This document shows positions 28,008 through 38,114 of a stretch of 38,114 nucleotides of DNA, in pieces. How positions within the stretch are numbered: the first letter of the stretch is position 1; each line of letters begins with the position of its first letter. The notes beneath the pieces are model-generated. The model made no database searches, was not told where the DNA came from, and saw nothing but the letters and a program-made list of their open reading frames with translations. Both the position numbers and the translations under genes were made by a program. Source of the stretch: an uncultured Prevotellaceae bacterium (GTDB lineage: Bacteria; Bacteroidota; Bacteroidia; Bacteroidales; Bacteroidaceae); the NCBI GenBank assembly GCA_902788605.1, contig CADAKX010000024.1, positions 1 through 38,114 of the forward strand, in the 5' to 3' direction.

Positions 28008-30671
28008 ATGATGACTGCTAAAGAGATTCGCGACTCGTTCAAGAAATTTTTTGAGTCGAAACAGCATGCTATCGTGCCCTCTGCACCGATGGTAATCAAG
28101 GACGACCCCACGCTGATGTTCACCAACGCGGGTATGAACCAGTGGAAAGATATTATCCTGGGTACACGTGACCCAGAGCCACGTCGCCGTGCCGATACAC
28201 AGAAGTGTCTGCGCGTTTCAGGTAAGCACAATGACTTGGAGGAGGTAGGCCACGATACCTATCACCACACCATGTTCGAGATGCTGGGCAACTGGAGTTT
28301 TGGCGACTACTTCAAGGAGGGTGCCATCGACATGGCATGGGAATACCTCGTTGATGTGCTGAAGCTGAATCCTGAGGACCTGTACGTTACAGTGTTCGAG
28401 GGTTCACCCGAAGAGAATATCCCTCGCGATGACGAGGCTGCCAAATATTGGTCTAAGCATGTGCCTGCCGACCACATTATCAATGGTAACAAGCACGATA
28501 ACTTCTGGGAGATGGGCGATACGGGTCCCTGTGGCCCCTGTTCTGAGATCCACGTTGACTCTCGTACACCCGAGCAGCGCAAGGCCAGTGGCAAGAGTGG
28601 TCGTGAGTTGGTTAACCAGGACGATCCTCAGGTCATCGAGATTTGGAACATCGTGTTCATGCAGTTCAACCGTAAGGCTGATGGCTCTCTGGAGCCCCTG
28701 TCAATGAATGTGATTGATACGGGTATGGGCTTCGAGCGCTTGGTTCGCATGATGCAGGGCAAGCACTCTAACTATGATACAGACGTATTCCAGCCTATCA
28801 TCAAGGCCGAGCAGGAGATTACAGGTCTGAAATATACCACCTTCGAGGAGGAGACCGAGAATCCCATTAGCAAGGAACAGGACGATATCAACGTGGCTAT
28901 GCGTGTTTGCGCTGACCACCTGCGTGCCGTTGCCTTCTCTATCGCTGATGGTCAGTTGCCATCAAACGCCAAGGCTGGTTACGTGATTCGTCGTATCCTG
29001 CGTCGTGCCGTACGTTATGCCTACACCTTCCTTGGTCAGAAAGAGGCATTCCTCTATAAGCTTCTGCCCACACTCGTTGAGGAGATGGGCGATGCCTTCC
29101 CAGAGTTGAAGGCTCAGCAGACCCTCATTGCCAAGGTGATGAAGGAAGAGGAGGACTCTTTCCTGCGTACACTTGAGAAGGGTATCGGTATGCTGAATGA
29201 TGCCATGGAGCAGCTCAAGGCTGAGAAGAAGACCGAGTTGGATGGCATACAGGCTTTCCGTCTGTTCGATACCTATGGCTTCCCTCTCGACCTCACCGAA
29301 CTGATTTGTCGTGAGAATGGCTTTACTGTCAACGAGGAGCAGTTTAATGCCGAGATGCAGAAGCAGAAGGACCGCGCTCGCAATGCAGCTGCTGTGGAGA
29401 ACAGCGACTGGGTTGAGTTGGCAGCAGGCGAACAGCAGTTCGTGGGCTATGACTATACGGAATATGAGTGCCGCATCCTGCGCTATCGCAAGGTGACACA
29501 GAAGAAGAACGAGTTCTTTGAGCTGGTTCTCGACAACACACCTTTCTATGGTGAGATGGGTGGCCAGGTAGGCGATAAGGGCGTCCTGGTTTCTGAGAAC
29601 GAGACCATCGAGATTATCGATACCAAGCGCGAGAATGGCCAGAGTGTACATATCGTGAAGCAGTTGCCTAAGGATACTGCTGCTCAGTTCATGGCTTGTG
29701 TGGATACGGACAAGCGTGAAGCTAGCGCAGCCAACCACACTGCTACCCACTTGCTTGACTATGCTTTGAAGCAGGTGCTGGGTGACCACGTGGAGCAGAA
29801 GGGTTCTTATGTAAGTCCTGACACCCTGCGTTTCGACTTCTCTCACTTCGAGAAGGTTACCGACGAGCAGATTCGTGAGGTGGAGCGCATGGTCAACGAT
29901 ATGATTCGTCAGGATATTCACATTGACGAGCATCGTGATATGCCTTTCGATGAGGCTAAGAAATTGGGTGCTATCGCCCTCTTCGGCGAGAAGTATGGCG
30001 ACAAGGTGCGTGTGGTTCGTTTCGGACCCTCATGCGAGTTCTGTGGTGGTGTTCACGCCAGCAGCACTGGTCGCATCGGTATGTTCAAGATCTTGTCTGA
30101 GAGTAGCGTAGCAGCAGGTATCCGTCGTATCGAGGCTAAGACTGGTAAGGAGTGCGAGGAGTTGCTGTATCAGACCGAGGACATGCTGCGTGCTGTGAGG
30201 TCGTTCTTCAACAACGCCAAGGACCTGCAGGGTGTCATCAAGAAGTATATCGAGGAGCACGACTCCATGAAGAAGGAGATTGAAGGCTTCCAGGCTCAGG
30301 CCGTAGAGCGTGCTGCCAAGCAGTTGGTAGAGAAGGCTCGTGAGGTTAATGGTGTGAAGTTGATTACAGCTGTTCTGCCTATGGCTCCTGCAGCTGCCAA
30401 GGACCTGGCCTTCAAGATTCGTGCTGCTGTCGAAGGTTCTCTGGTTTGCGTACTGGGTACGCATGCCGACAACAAGCCCCAGCTCTCTATCATGATGAGC
30501 GACGATATGGTGAGCGACCACGGCCTGAATGCTGGTCAGATGGTTCGCGAAGCTGCTAAGCTCATCCAGGGTGGTGGCGGTGGTCAGCCTCACTTCGCAC
30601 AGGCTGGCGGTAAGAGCGTTGACGGTCTTAGTGCTGCTGTCGATAAGGTTGTAGAATTAGCAAAACTATAA
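28008..30671 (+). CDS. alaS: Alanyl-tRNA synthetase
   Basis: AlaRS charges tRNA-Ala. The 887-residue protein is full length for the family. The N-terminal catalytic domain shows motif 1-2 elements [14 protein letters not shown] and [17 protein letters not shown], and the tRNA-recognition domain follows. The editing domain, which clears Ser and Gly mischarged tRNA, has its zinc ligands in NHTATHLLD and [13 protein letters not shown]. The C-terminal C-Ala domain ends with [14 protein letters not shown]. It could start at ATG 28008 or the next codon, 28011. It is monocistronic, with a promoter box 29 bases upstream and a 16-base-pair terminator immediately after the stop. Confidence 0.97.
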   Translation: MMTAKEIRDSFKKFFESKQHAIVPSAPMVIKDDPTLMFTNAGMNQWKDIILGTRDPEPRRRADTQKCLRVSGKHNDLEEVGHDTYHHTMFEMLGNWSFGDYFKEGAIDMAWEYLVDVLKLNPEDLYVTVFEGSPEENIPRDDEAAKYWSKHVPADHIINGNKHDNFWEMGDTGPCGPCSEIHVDSRTPEQRKASGKSGRELVNQDDPQVIEIWNIVFMQFNRKADGSLEPLSMNVIDTGMGFERLVRMMQGKHSNYDTDVFQPIIKAEQEITGLKYTTFEEETENPISKEQDDINVAMRVCADHLRAVAFSIADGQLPSNAKAGYVIRRILRRAVRYAYTFLGQKEAFLYKLLPTLVEEMGDAFPELKAQQTLIAKVMKEEEDSFLRTLEKGIGMLNDAMEQLKAEKKTELDGIQAFRLFDTYGFPLDLTELICRENGFTVNEEQFNAEMQKQKDRARNAAAVENSDWVELAAGEQQFVGYDYTEYECRILRYRKVTQKKNEFFELVLDNTPFYGEMGGQVGDKGVLVSENETIEIIDTKRENGQSVHIVKQLPKDTAAQFMACVDTDKREASAANHTATHLLDYALKQVLGDHVEQKGSYVSPDTLRFDFSHFEKVTDEQIREVERMVNDMIRQDIHIDEHRDMPFDEAKKLGAIALFGEKYGDKVRVVRFGPSCEFCGGVHASSTGRIGMFKILSESSVAAGIRRIEAKTGKECEELLYQTEDMLRAVRSFFNNAKDLQGVIKKYIEEHDSMKKEIEGFQAQAVERAAKQLVEKAREVNGVKLITAVLPMAPAAAKDLAFKIRAAVEGSLVCVLGTHADNKPQLSIMMSDDMVSDHGLNAGQMVREAAKLIQGGGGGQPHFAQAGGKSVDGLSAAVDKVVELAKL

Positions 30672-30675
30672 TAAC

Positions 30676-30714
30676 AAAAAATAAGCGACACTTAACGGTG
30701 TCGCTTATTTTTTT
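30676..30714. terminator. Bidirectional terminator between alaS and nadB
   Basis: A 16-base-pair perfect stem (30676-30691 with 30698-30713, core AAGCGACAC and GTGTCGCTT), with a 6-base loop flanked by A on one side and T on the other. Its place between two convergent genes and its symmetry suit termination in both directions. Confidence 0.85.
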
Positions 30715-30724
30715 ATCCTTTTTA

Positions 30725-32314
30725 TTATTCTTTATCGTACGCGTGAGCCGGATAGTCGATGGTGTAATGCAATCCGCGACTTTCCTTTCTTTCCAATGCG
30801 AAGCGGGTAATCAGATAACCCACGTTGATCATGTTGCGCAACTCGCAAATATCCTTTGTCGCCTTCACACGCTTAAAGAGATTCTCAGTCTCCTCGTAGA
30901 GAGTATCAAGGCGTACCCAAGCACGATGCAGGCGCAGGTCTGAACGTACGATACCAACGTAGTTAGACATGATTTCGCCCACCTCTTTCACACTCTGGGT
31001 AATGAGCACCTTCTCCTCGTTTGTCAGCGTACCCTCGTCATTCCATTCAGGCACCTTTTCGTTGAAGTCGTAGAGATCCACATGTTCCAAAGAGTGCTTG
31101 GCAGCAGCATCGGCATAGACCACAGCCTCGATGAGCGAGTTGGAAGCCAGACGGTTGCCACCATGCAAACCAGTGCACGAGCATTCACCGATGGCATAAA
31201 GGCGCTCGATACTTGAACAGCCATTCAAATCAACCTTGATACCACCACACATATAGTGGGCAGCAGGACGCACGGGGATATAGTCGGTGGTGATGTCGAT
31301 ACCCATAGACAGGCACTTCTGATAGATGTTGGGGAAGTGCTTGCGTGTCTCTACGGGGTCTTTATGGGTCACGTCCAGACAGACGTGGTCCAGTCCGTGA
31401 ATCTTCATCTCCTTATCGATGGCACGAGCCACGATGTCACGTGGTGCCAGCGACAGGCGCTCGTCATATTTCTCCATAAAACTCTCACCATTGGGCAGGC
31501 GCAGTATGCCACCATAGCCACGCATAGCCTCTGTAATCAGGAAGGCCGGATGCGTCTCGCCTGGCGAATAGAGGGCTGTGGGGTGGAACTGTACAAACTC
31601 CATGTCCTGCACAGTACCCTTGGCGCGATAGACCATAGCCTCACCGTCGCCAGTGGCAATCACAGGATTGGTGGTTGTCTGATAGACAGCACCGCATCCG
31701 CCAGTACACATCAGTGTCACCTTTGACAGGTAGGTGTCCACCTTCTCTGTATCAGGGTTCAACACGTAGGCACCATAGCAGTTGATATACGGGGTGCGAC
31801 GTGTCACCTTGGCTCCCAAATGGTGCTGGGTGATAATCTCCACGGCGAAATGATTCTCCTTGATATCGATGTTGGGGTTGTTGCGCACAGCCTCCATCAG
31901 TCCGCGCTGAATCTCAGCACCCGTGTCATCAGCATGGTGCAAGATACGGAACTCAGAGTGTCCGCCTTCACGATGCAAGTCAAAGGTGCCGTCCTCCTTC
32001 TTGTCGAAGTTCACACCCCACTGCACCAGTTCTCTGATCTGTTCAGGTGCGTTTCTCACCACCTGTTCCACTGCGGCACGGTCGCTGATATAGTCACCTG
32101 CAATCATCGTGTCCTCAATGTGTTTTTCAAAGTCGTCGACGGCCAAGTTGGTCACCGATGCCACACCGCCTTGTGCAAACGATGTGTTGGCCTCGTCGAG
32201 CGAGGTCTTACAAATCAGGCACACCTTACCTTTGTTAGCGCGTGCCACTTTCAAGGCGTAGCTCATGCCAGCCACACCTGCTCCTATAATCAGAAAGTCG
32301 TATTTATAGACCAT
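30725..32314 (-). CDS. nadB: L-aspartate oxidase
   Basis: NadB oxidises L-aspartate to iminoaspartate, the first step of de novo NAD synthesis, in the cytoplasm with FAD. The 529-residue protein has the N-terminal FAD Rossmann motif LIIGAGVAGMSYAL, the conserved ANTSFAQGGVASV and TGGCGAVY, the active-site stretch FVQFHPTALYSPGE, and AAHYMCGGIKVDLNG and GLHGGNRLASNSL. The start is 32314 (MVYKYDFLIIG); the longer frame to 32365 would span the promoter box at 32336-32343. It ends at the bidirectional terminator after alaS. The usual nadA and nadC partners are not in this window. Confidence 0.94.
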   Translation of the reverse strand: MVYKYDFLIIGAGVAGMSYALKVARANKGKVCLICKTSLDEANTSFAQGGVASVTNLAVDDFEKHIEDTMIAGDYISDRAAVEQVVRNAPEQIRELVQWGVNFDKKEDGTFDLHREGGHSEFRILHHADDTGAEIQRGLMEAVRNNPNIDIKENHFAVEIITQHHLGAKVTRRTPYINCYGAYVLNPDTEKVDTYLSKVTLMCTGGCGAVYQTTTNPVIATGDGEAMVYRAKGTVQDMEFVQFHPTALYSPGETHPAFLITEAMRGYGGILRLPNGESFMEKYDERLSLAPRDIVARAIDKEMKIHGLDHVCLDVTHKDPVETRKHFPNIYQKCLSMGIDITTDYIPVRPAAHYMCGGIKVDLNGCSSIERLYAIGECSCTGLHGGNRLASNSLIEAVVYADAAAKHSLEHVDLYDFNEKVPEWNDEGTLTNEEKVLITQSVKEVGEIMSNYVGIVRSDLRLHRAWVRLDTLYEETENLFKRVKATKDICELRNMINVGYLITRFALERKESRGLHYTIDYPAHAYDKE

Positions 32315-32335
32315 TGCATTAATAATTTCCGACTG

Positions 32336-32343
32336 CAAAGGTA
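32336..32343 (-). promoter_or_regulatory. -7 box of nadB
   Basis: The minus strand reads TACCTTTG then C, matching TAnnTTTG, 21 bases before the chosen ATG. It diverges from the dacB promoter. Confidence 0.55.
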
Positions 32344-32406
32344 CTACCTTTTTCTTAAACAGCAAAACTTCTAGTGAGTTTCCTTTGTATTTCGCTCACT
32401 TATTTG

Positions 32407-32414
32407 TACCTTTG
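32407..32414 (+). promoter_or_regulatory. Promoter of dacB
   Basis: TACCTTTG at 32407-32414, with a TTTG at 32384-32387 separated by 19 bases as the -33 element. The ATG at 32423 is only 8 bases beyond, so the leader is very short. Confidence 0.6.
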
Positions 32415-32422
32415 TAGGCAAT

Positions 32423-33631
32423 ATGATAAAGCGATTGATTTTAGGAGTACTGCTGTTCGTTTCGATGGCAGTATCAGCACAAATAGATACCGTCTCAGTA
32501 CAGATAGACACGCTGGAGCAGGAGCTTCCCTGGCCTCAGAAGTTGCAGCACAGACTAGACTCCATGATGCAAGACCCCTTGCTCGATTATACCCAGCTAG
32601 GCCTGATGGTTTGGGATTTGACCGACGACTGCCCGCTCTTTTCCTTTAATAAGCGTCAGTTGCTCCGTCCGGCTTCTACGATGAAGCTGCTGACGGCCAT
32701 CACAGCTTTGGATCATCTGGGTGGCAACTATCAGTTCCGCACGTCTTTATACTATACTGGCGAGATAGAGGGACATACGTTGAAAGGCGACCTCTATTGC
32801 GTGGGAGGTATGGATCCTGCTTTCGATGGCGATGATATGTGGCGCTTTGCCCGTGCTCTGAAGGATATGGAGATTGATACCCTGTGTGGCCGCATCGTGA
32901 CAGACGTGACGATGAAGGATACCCTGAAATGGGGTGAGGGCTGGTGCTGGGATGACGATAATCCCACCTTGTCGCCATTGCTGGTGAATCGCAAGGCAAA
33001 CTTTACCAATCGTTTCTTGGCATCTCTTCAAGAAGTGGAGATTGTGACCGATAGTGTTTCTCTGGCCAGTGAAAAGGTACCTTCCGATGCCAAATTGGTG
33101 AGTGAGCGTAAGCGTAGCATCGACCAGATCCTGCAGCGTATGATGAAGGATAGCGATAACCTCTATGCCGAGTCGGTGTTCTATCAGACTGCAGCCAGCA
33201 CTCGCCAACCCTCGCGTGCCCTTGATGCAGCTCGCCAGGAGCGTGCTCTGTTAGAGCGTGCTGGCGTTGGCTCATCGTCGTGCCGTATTGCTGATGGCAG
33301 TGGCTTGTCGCTCTATAACTACCTGTCGGCCGAGATTGAAACGATGATTCTCCGCTATGCCTTCCGTCGTAAGGCTGTTTATAGTCATCTGCTCTATTCA
33401 TTGCCCATTGCAGGCGAGGATGGTACCTTGAAAAAACGTATGATAGGTACTTCGGCCGAGGGTAATGTCCAGGCAAAGACGGGCACGCTGACAGGTGTTA
33501 TCTCGCTCGCTGGTTATTGCTCGGCCTCAAACGGCCACCGTCTATGCTTCGCCATCATGAATCAGGGCATACAAAAAGGCTCGGAAGCCCGAGCCTTTCA
33601 AGATAAGATTTGTATGATTCTCTGTGATTAG
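32423..33631 (+). CDS. dacB: D-Ala-D-Ala carboxypeptidase/endopeptidase (PBP4, S13)
   Basis: A 402-residue exported penicillin-binding protein of peptidase family S13, which trims or cleaves cross-links in peptidoglycan. A signal peptide (to about residue 21, SMAVSAQ) precedes the serine motif PASTMK, then SDN in DSDNLYAESVF and KTGTL near the C-terminus; all three catalytic motifs are intact. The protein is shorter than many PBP4 enzymes, perhaps with a smaller inserted domain. Its last codons contain the hairpin that serves as terminator for the convergent outer-membrane gene, and its stop overlaps that gene by four bases. Confidence 0.9.
   Translation: MIKRLILGVLLFVSMAVSAQIDTVSVQIDTLEQELPWPQKLQHRLDSMMQDPLLDYTQLGLMVWDLTDDCPLFSFNKRQLLRPASTMKLLTAITALDHLGGNYQFRTSLYYTGEIEGHTLKGDLYCVGGMDPAFDGDDMWRFARALKDMEIDTLCGRIVTDVTMKDTLKWGEGWCWDDDNPTLSPLLVNRKANFTNRFLASLQEVEIVTDSVSLASEKVPSDAKLVSERKRSIDQILQRMMKDSDNLYAESVFYQTAASTRQPSRALDAARQERALLERAGVGSSSCRIADGSGLSLYNYLSAEIETMILRYAFRRKAVYSHLLYSLPIAGEDGTLKKRMIGTSAEGNVQAKTGTLTGVISLAGYCSASNGHRLCFAIMNQGIQKGSEARAFQDKICMILCD
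33573..33598 (-). terminator. Terminator of the outer-membrane barrel gene, inside dacB
   Basis: A perfect 10-base-pair stem (AAAGGCTCGG, 33575-33584, with 33589-33598, 4-base loop) is followed on the minus strand by a T run (33573-33577). It lies 30 bases past the barrel gene's stop and is coded as QKGSEARAF in dacB. Confidence 0.75.
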
Positions 33632-34260
33632 AAGTTCACACCGAGGTTTACGAAGAAAGCACCATTGTGTACTGATGCATCGTCGGTGGCATTAACCTTC
33701 CAGTCTGCAATGTTTGAGAGACCGAACTGATAGCCCATTTCGAGGTACAGCTTGTTGTATTCAGCACCGCAACCAAACTTGATGCCTGCATCAAGACGAT
33801 TGAAGCGATCGCTGCCAAATGAGCTCTCCTTGTCAGTGCCTTCGCCACTCTTCATTTTACCGGCAATACCCATTGAGAAGGTGGGACCGATGAAAGGCAG
33901 AACAGCAATCTCGTCAGTAGCCTGGATACCATACTTCAGCAAAACGGGAATCTCGAGGTAGTTCAGGTTGGCATAGGTGTTCTTGTCCTTCTTTGCACCA
34001 CGCTGTGTGAAGTACAGACCACTCTCCAAGAAGATAGGCGTAGAATCAGAAATACGGAGGCCCAAAACACCCGCGAGATTCAAACCAGCATTTGCTCCGC
34101 TGAATCCCTCTGTATCGCCAGTTAGGTTAGCGACATTAAGACCCATGCGCATGCCATAGTAAACAGTGCTCTCTGTGAGAGAAAAACCGCCGCTGCTAAT
34201 CTGAGCGAACGAAGGTGCTGCGAACAGCACGGCTACGATAGCCACAAGAAACTTTTTCAT
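33628..34260 (-). CDS. Outer-membrane beta-barrel protein
   Basis: A 210-residue porin-family/OMP_b-brl protein. The signal peptide (MKKFLVAIVAVLFAAPSFAQ) is followed by alternating strands with Gly and aromatic girdles, for example YYGMRMGLNVANLTGD, GLYFTQRGAKK, YLEIPVLLKYGI and LYLEMGYQFGLSNI, and the C-terminal Phe (NLGVNF) is typical of barrels recognised by the Bam machinery. An eight-strand barrel is likely. Function unknown, probably structural or adhesive. Start 34260 gives the signal peptide at the N-terminus; the frame to 34311 adds 17 residues without sense. The -7 box (34301-34308, TTACTTTG) is imperfect. Confidence 0.85.
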   Translation of the reverse strand: MKKFLVAIVAVLFAAPSFAQISSGGFSLTESTVYYGMRMGLNVANLTGDTEGFSGANAGLNLAGVLGLRISDSTPIFLESGLYFTQRGAKKDKNTYANLNYLEIPVLLKYGIQATDEIAVLPFIGPTFSMGIAGKMKSGEGTDKESSFGSDRFNRLDAGIKFGCGAEYNKLYLEMGYQFGLSNIADWKVNATDDASVHNGAFFVNLGVNF

Positions 34261-34300
34261 ACTTTTATGTTTTTTAGTTAACGTTTGATAAAACTTTGTG

Positions 34301-34308
34301 CAAAGTAA
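34301..34308 (-). promoter_or_regulatory. Possible -7 box of the barrel gene
   Basis: The minus strand reads TTACTTTG then C, one mismatch to TAnnTTTG, 41 bases before the ATG at 34260. Confidence 0.35.
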
Positions 34309-34356
34309 CACATTTTTTTTGATTTCTCCAAACGTTTTGACAAAAAATAATGGTCT

Positions 34357-35199
34357 TTACATTAAAGAAATGGTGAAAAGATAGACCACTGCAGCGGGAA
34401 TGGCCAGCAGCGATGAGTCGAAACGGTCGAGCATGCCACCATGACCAGGCAGGATGTTGCCACTGTCCTTAATGCCAAGAGTACGCTTGAGAAGACTCTC
34501 AACCAGATCGCCCCAGGTGCCAAAGACCACCACGGTGAGACCCAGACCAGCCCATTGCCACATGTTCAGGTTGGCCTGTTCTGGCACGTAGGTGTTCAGC
34601 AGATACCACACCAGGATGGCGATGCCCACCACCAAGAGGCCACCTCCGATGCTACCTTCCCATGACTTGCCTGGCGACACGCGAGGGAACAGCTTGTGGC
34701 GTCCCAGCAGCGAACCACAGAGATAGGCGCCCGTGTCGTTCATCCACAGGAATACGAATACGCTCAGTGGCAACACAAACGAATAGCTGCCTGCCTGTGG
34801 GAATGCCAGTACGTTGAGCATCGAGAAGGGTAGGGCTATGTAGAGCTGGGGCAACATGGTGTATGCCCAGTTGTTGATGGGGTCCTTAGCCTTCAGATAG
34901 AGCTCGGCAATGAGCAGATAGATAATCGTGATGAGGTAGGGGATAAACACCGTATCTGTATTCACGAAACCGCTGCAGTGTCCGGCCATTGCCAGAAAGA
35001 GATAGACACCTGCTACAGTAGAGATGAACTGGTTCACCTGCACATAGGGTCGCTCGTTCACCAAGCCACAGAACTCCCAGATGGTCATTCCCGTGACGAG
35101 GGCGAACAAAAAGACCATTGCCAGCGGGTTCAGGAAACTGACCACGATGGCGGCGACAAAGAAGACGCCTGTAATGGCTCTAACAATAAAGTTCTTCAT
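34357..35199 (-). CDS. cdsA: Phosphatidate cytidylyltransferase
   Basis: CdsA makes CDP-diacylglycerol from phosphatidate and CTP, the gate to all phospholipids. The 280-residue protein has about eight membrane segments and ends with the family signature: SPGKSWEGSIGG, GDLVESLLKRTLGIKDSG, and PGHGGMLDRFDS. The length is standard. It follows ftsH by 21 bases on the minus strand and is the last gene of the rsfS-ftsH-cdsA unit, a common Bacteroidetes order. Cardiolipin synthase, a later enzyme of the same lipid pathway, is at 10160. Confidence 0.95.
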   Translation of the reverse strand: MKNFIVRAITGVFFVAAIVVSFLNPLAMVFLFALVTGMTIWEFCGLVNERPYVQVNQFISTVAGVYLFLAMAGHCSGFVNTDTVFIPYLITIIYLLIAELYLKAKDPINNWAYTMLPQLYIALPFSMLNVLAFPQAGSYSFVLPLSVFVFLWMNDTGAYLCGSLLGRHKLFPRVSPGKSWEGSIGGGLLVVGIAILVWYLLNTYVPEQANLNMWQWAGLGLTVVVFGTWGDLVESLLKRTLGIKDSGNILPGHGGMLDRFDSSLLAIPAAVVYLFTISLM

Positions 35200-35220
35200 A
35201 GTTTGTTTTATTTAGGATTC

Positions 35221-37287
<2,067 letters not shown>

Positions 37288-37297
37288 TGTTGTTCGT

Positions 37298-37657
37298 TTA
37301 GTCTAAGTCAGGGATATAGGTCACCTGTGCATCTTCCCAAAGATGTTCCAGGTCGTAGTACTCGCGCACATCGGGCAGGAAAACGTGAACCATCACATCC
37401 GTGTAGTCCATTGCCACCCATTGGGCATTATCCAGTCCCACCACGTGGGCAGGCTTTTCCTTCAGTTCCATGCGTGCCATGTCGGCCACACTCTCAGTAA
37501 TTGCTTCCACCTGTGCAGGCGAGTTGCCTTGGCAAACGACGAAGTTTTTGCAGATGGTGCCGTCGATGCCGCTTAGGTCGGCTACGACTATCTGACTACC
37601 TTTTTTTTCTTGTATTCCCTTAATAATTGTTTGAACCAGTGTCTCTGTTTGTTCCAT
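37298..37657 (-). CDS. rsfS: Ribosome silencing factor
   Basis: A 119-residue RsfS/DUF143 protein that binds ribosomal protein L14 and blocks subunit joining when nutrients fall. Family marks: GIQEKKGSQIVVADLSGID, NFVVCQGNSPAQVEAI, and VMVHVFLPDVREYYDLEHLWEDA. The start is 37657 (MEQTETLVQ); the frame to 37687 is excluded by the promoter box at 37685-37692. It leads the unit rsfS-ftsH-cdsA. Confidence 0.92.
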   Translation of the reverse strand: MEQTETLVQTIIKGIQEKKGSQIVVADLSGIDGTICKNFVVCQGNSPAQVEAITESVADMARMELKEKPAHVVGLDNAQWVAMDYTDVMVHVFLPDVREYYDLEHLWEDAQVTYIPDLD

Positions 37658-37684
37658 TAAATATAATAATGTGTAATTTCTTTG

Positions 37685-37692
37685 CAAAGATA
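37685..37692 (-). promoter_or_regulatory. -7 box of rsfS-ftsH-cdsA
   Basis: The minus strand reads TATCTTTG then C, matching TAnnTTTG, 27 bases before the ATG at 37657. Confidence 0.55.
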
Positions 37693-37786
37693 GTGCTTTT
37701 TATCCGATTTGAGTACATGAAAGTGTTTTTTTTGAGAATTTTTATAAAAAACTCCGAAAAAGTTTTGGTATTTCGAGAAAAAGTAG

Positions 37787-37794
37787 TACCTTTG
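37787..37794 (+). promoter_or_regulatory. Promoter of tRNA-Gln
   Basis: TACCTTTG, with TTTTGG at 37763-37768 about 19 bases upstream; both elements match the Bacteroidetes consensus. The tRNA begins 41 bases downstream. Confidence 0.6.
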
Positions 37795-37835
37795 CACCCG
37801 CAATTCAGCAAGAGCGCTGAAGCAAATTATAAGTT

Positions 37836-37906
37836 TGGGGTATGGTGTAATGGTAACACTGCAGATTCTGGTCCTGCCTTTCCTGGTTCGAGTCCGGGTA
37901 CCCCAA
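37836..37906 (+). tRNA. tRNA-Gln (anticodon CTG)
   Basis: A 71-base cloverleaf. The acceptor TGGGGTA pairs fully with TACCCCA, the T arm contains GGTTCGAGTCC, the D arm contains AATGGTAA, and the anticodon loop TTCTGGT has CTG at 34-36, reading CAG (Gln). The discriminator base is A and CCA is not encoded. The last pair of the anticodon stem is A-C, a mismatch. The weak U1-A72 pair is typical of glutamine tRNAs. It is monocistronic, followed by a terminator. Confidence 0.93.
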
Positions 37907-37912
37907 CAGTTT

Positions 37913-37957
37913 AATCCGCTAAGTCACTGAAAATCAGTACTTAGCGGATTTCTTTTA
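37913..37957 (+). terminator. Terminator after tRNA-Gln
   Basis: A perfect 12-base-pair stem (AATCCGCTAAGT, 37913-37924, with 37939-37950) continues past a bulged C into a 5-base-pair stem (ACTGA/TCAGT) with loop AAA. TCTTTTAT follows. The hairpin begins 7 bases after the tRNA. Confidence 0.65.
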
Positions 37958-38114
37958 TACCAAATTGGCGTGTTTTTGGCGTGATAATTATTGTTTTGGC
38001 GTTCCTTGACTCCTAATTTTGCAGTTTGCAATCTCAGAGTTTGCAGATAGTGGCTTTAGTATTTGGGGATTCTATATTCTCTGAGATTGAGCCAGACCAT
38101 TAAGCCTATTGAAC
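37958..38114. other. Uncoded tail with repeated TTGGCGT
   Basis: No coding frame is visible. TTGGCGTG occurs at about 37965 and 37975, and TTGGCGTT near 37996. TAATTTTG (38014-38021) is a possible -7 box for a gene past the right edge. Short repeats just past a tRNA end could be integrase arm sites, but no integrase is in the window. Confidence 0.3.

Noticed and set aside
32315-32365. Longer N-terminus for nadB
   Set aside because: The added codons overlap a promoter -7 box at 32336-32343, and the family begins near MVYKYDFLIIG.
37627-37914. 95-residue frame reading through tRNA-Gln
   Set aside because: It crosses a tRNA and its promoter; its C-terminus (VWCNGNTADSGPAF) is the well-known false translation of a tRNA.

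Overview
The window is a stretch of chromosome from a Bacteroidales bacterium, most probably Prevotella or a close relative. The genus is an inference. It rests on promoter -7 boxes of the Bacteroidetes type TAnnTTTG upstream of nearly every transcription unit, the order parA-parB-DUF5683-mltD-rel, a LruC-domain lipoprotein, lipid A synthesis, and exported TPR sensor proteins. Coding density is high, no gap exceeds 220 bases, and I see no transposase, phage gene or CRISPR array.

Layout. 1-5041: a left-edge promoter/terminator pair, a LruC-domain surface lipoprotein and a D-2-hydroxyacid dehydrogenase (both minus), then a tandem-SGNH esterase gene split by a deletion and frameshift. 5038-11590 (plus): TPR sensor histidine kinase, dnaG, queD, queE and cardiolipin synthase. 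11562-13014 (minus): rsmD and a DUF3822 gene. 13098-18395 (plus): RecD-like helicase, TonB-C domain protein, BASS-family transporter and TPR-SpoIIE phosphatase. 18423-20337 (minus): lpxB and surE. 20486-27484 (plus): a six-gene run parA, parB, DUF5683, mltD-like, rel and nadE, closed by a strong terminator. 27548-37657: merR (minus), alaS (plus), nadB (minus), dacB (plus), an outer-membrane barrel (minus), and the minus-strand run rsfS-ftsH-cdsA. 37836-38114: tRNA-Gln(CTG), a terminator and an uncoded tail.

Most genes are housekeeping: replication priming, segregation, stringent response, envelope and lipid synthesis, NAD synthesis, and translation. The notable signal is a dispersed set of short arrays with a 7-base (sometimes 8-base) period. 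AT-rich versions that contain stop codons lie between genes (9372-9410, 13045-13079, 19540-19574). Stop-free versions lie inside genes as in-frame insertions: dnaG, queE (twice, including a 36-base, 12-residue unit repeated three times), the RecD-like helicase (a 35-base inverted pair) and a signal peptide. Other points of interest are an everted pair of parS-like half-sites over the parA promoter, a 22-base tandem hairpin repeat at 15124-15203, terminators built into the coding ends of convergent neighbours, and very short leaders on two genes.
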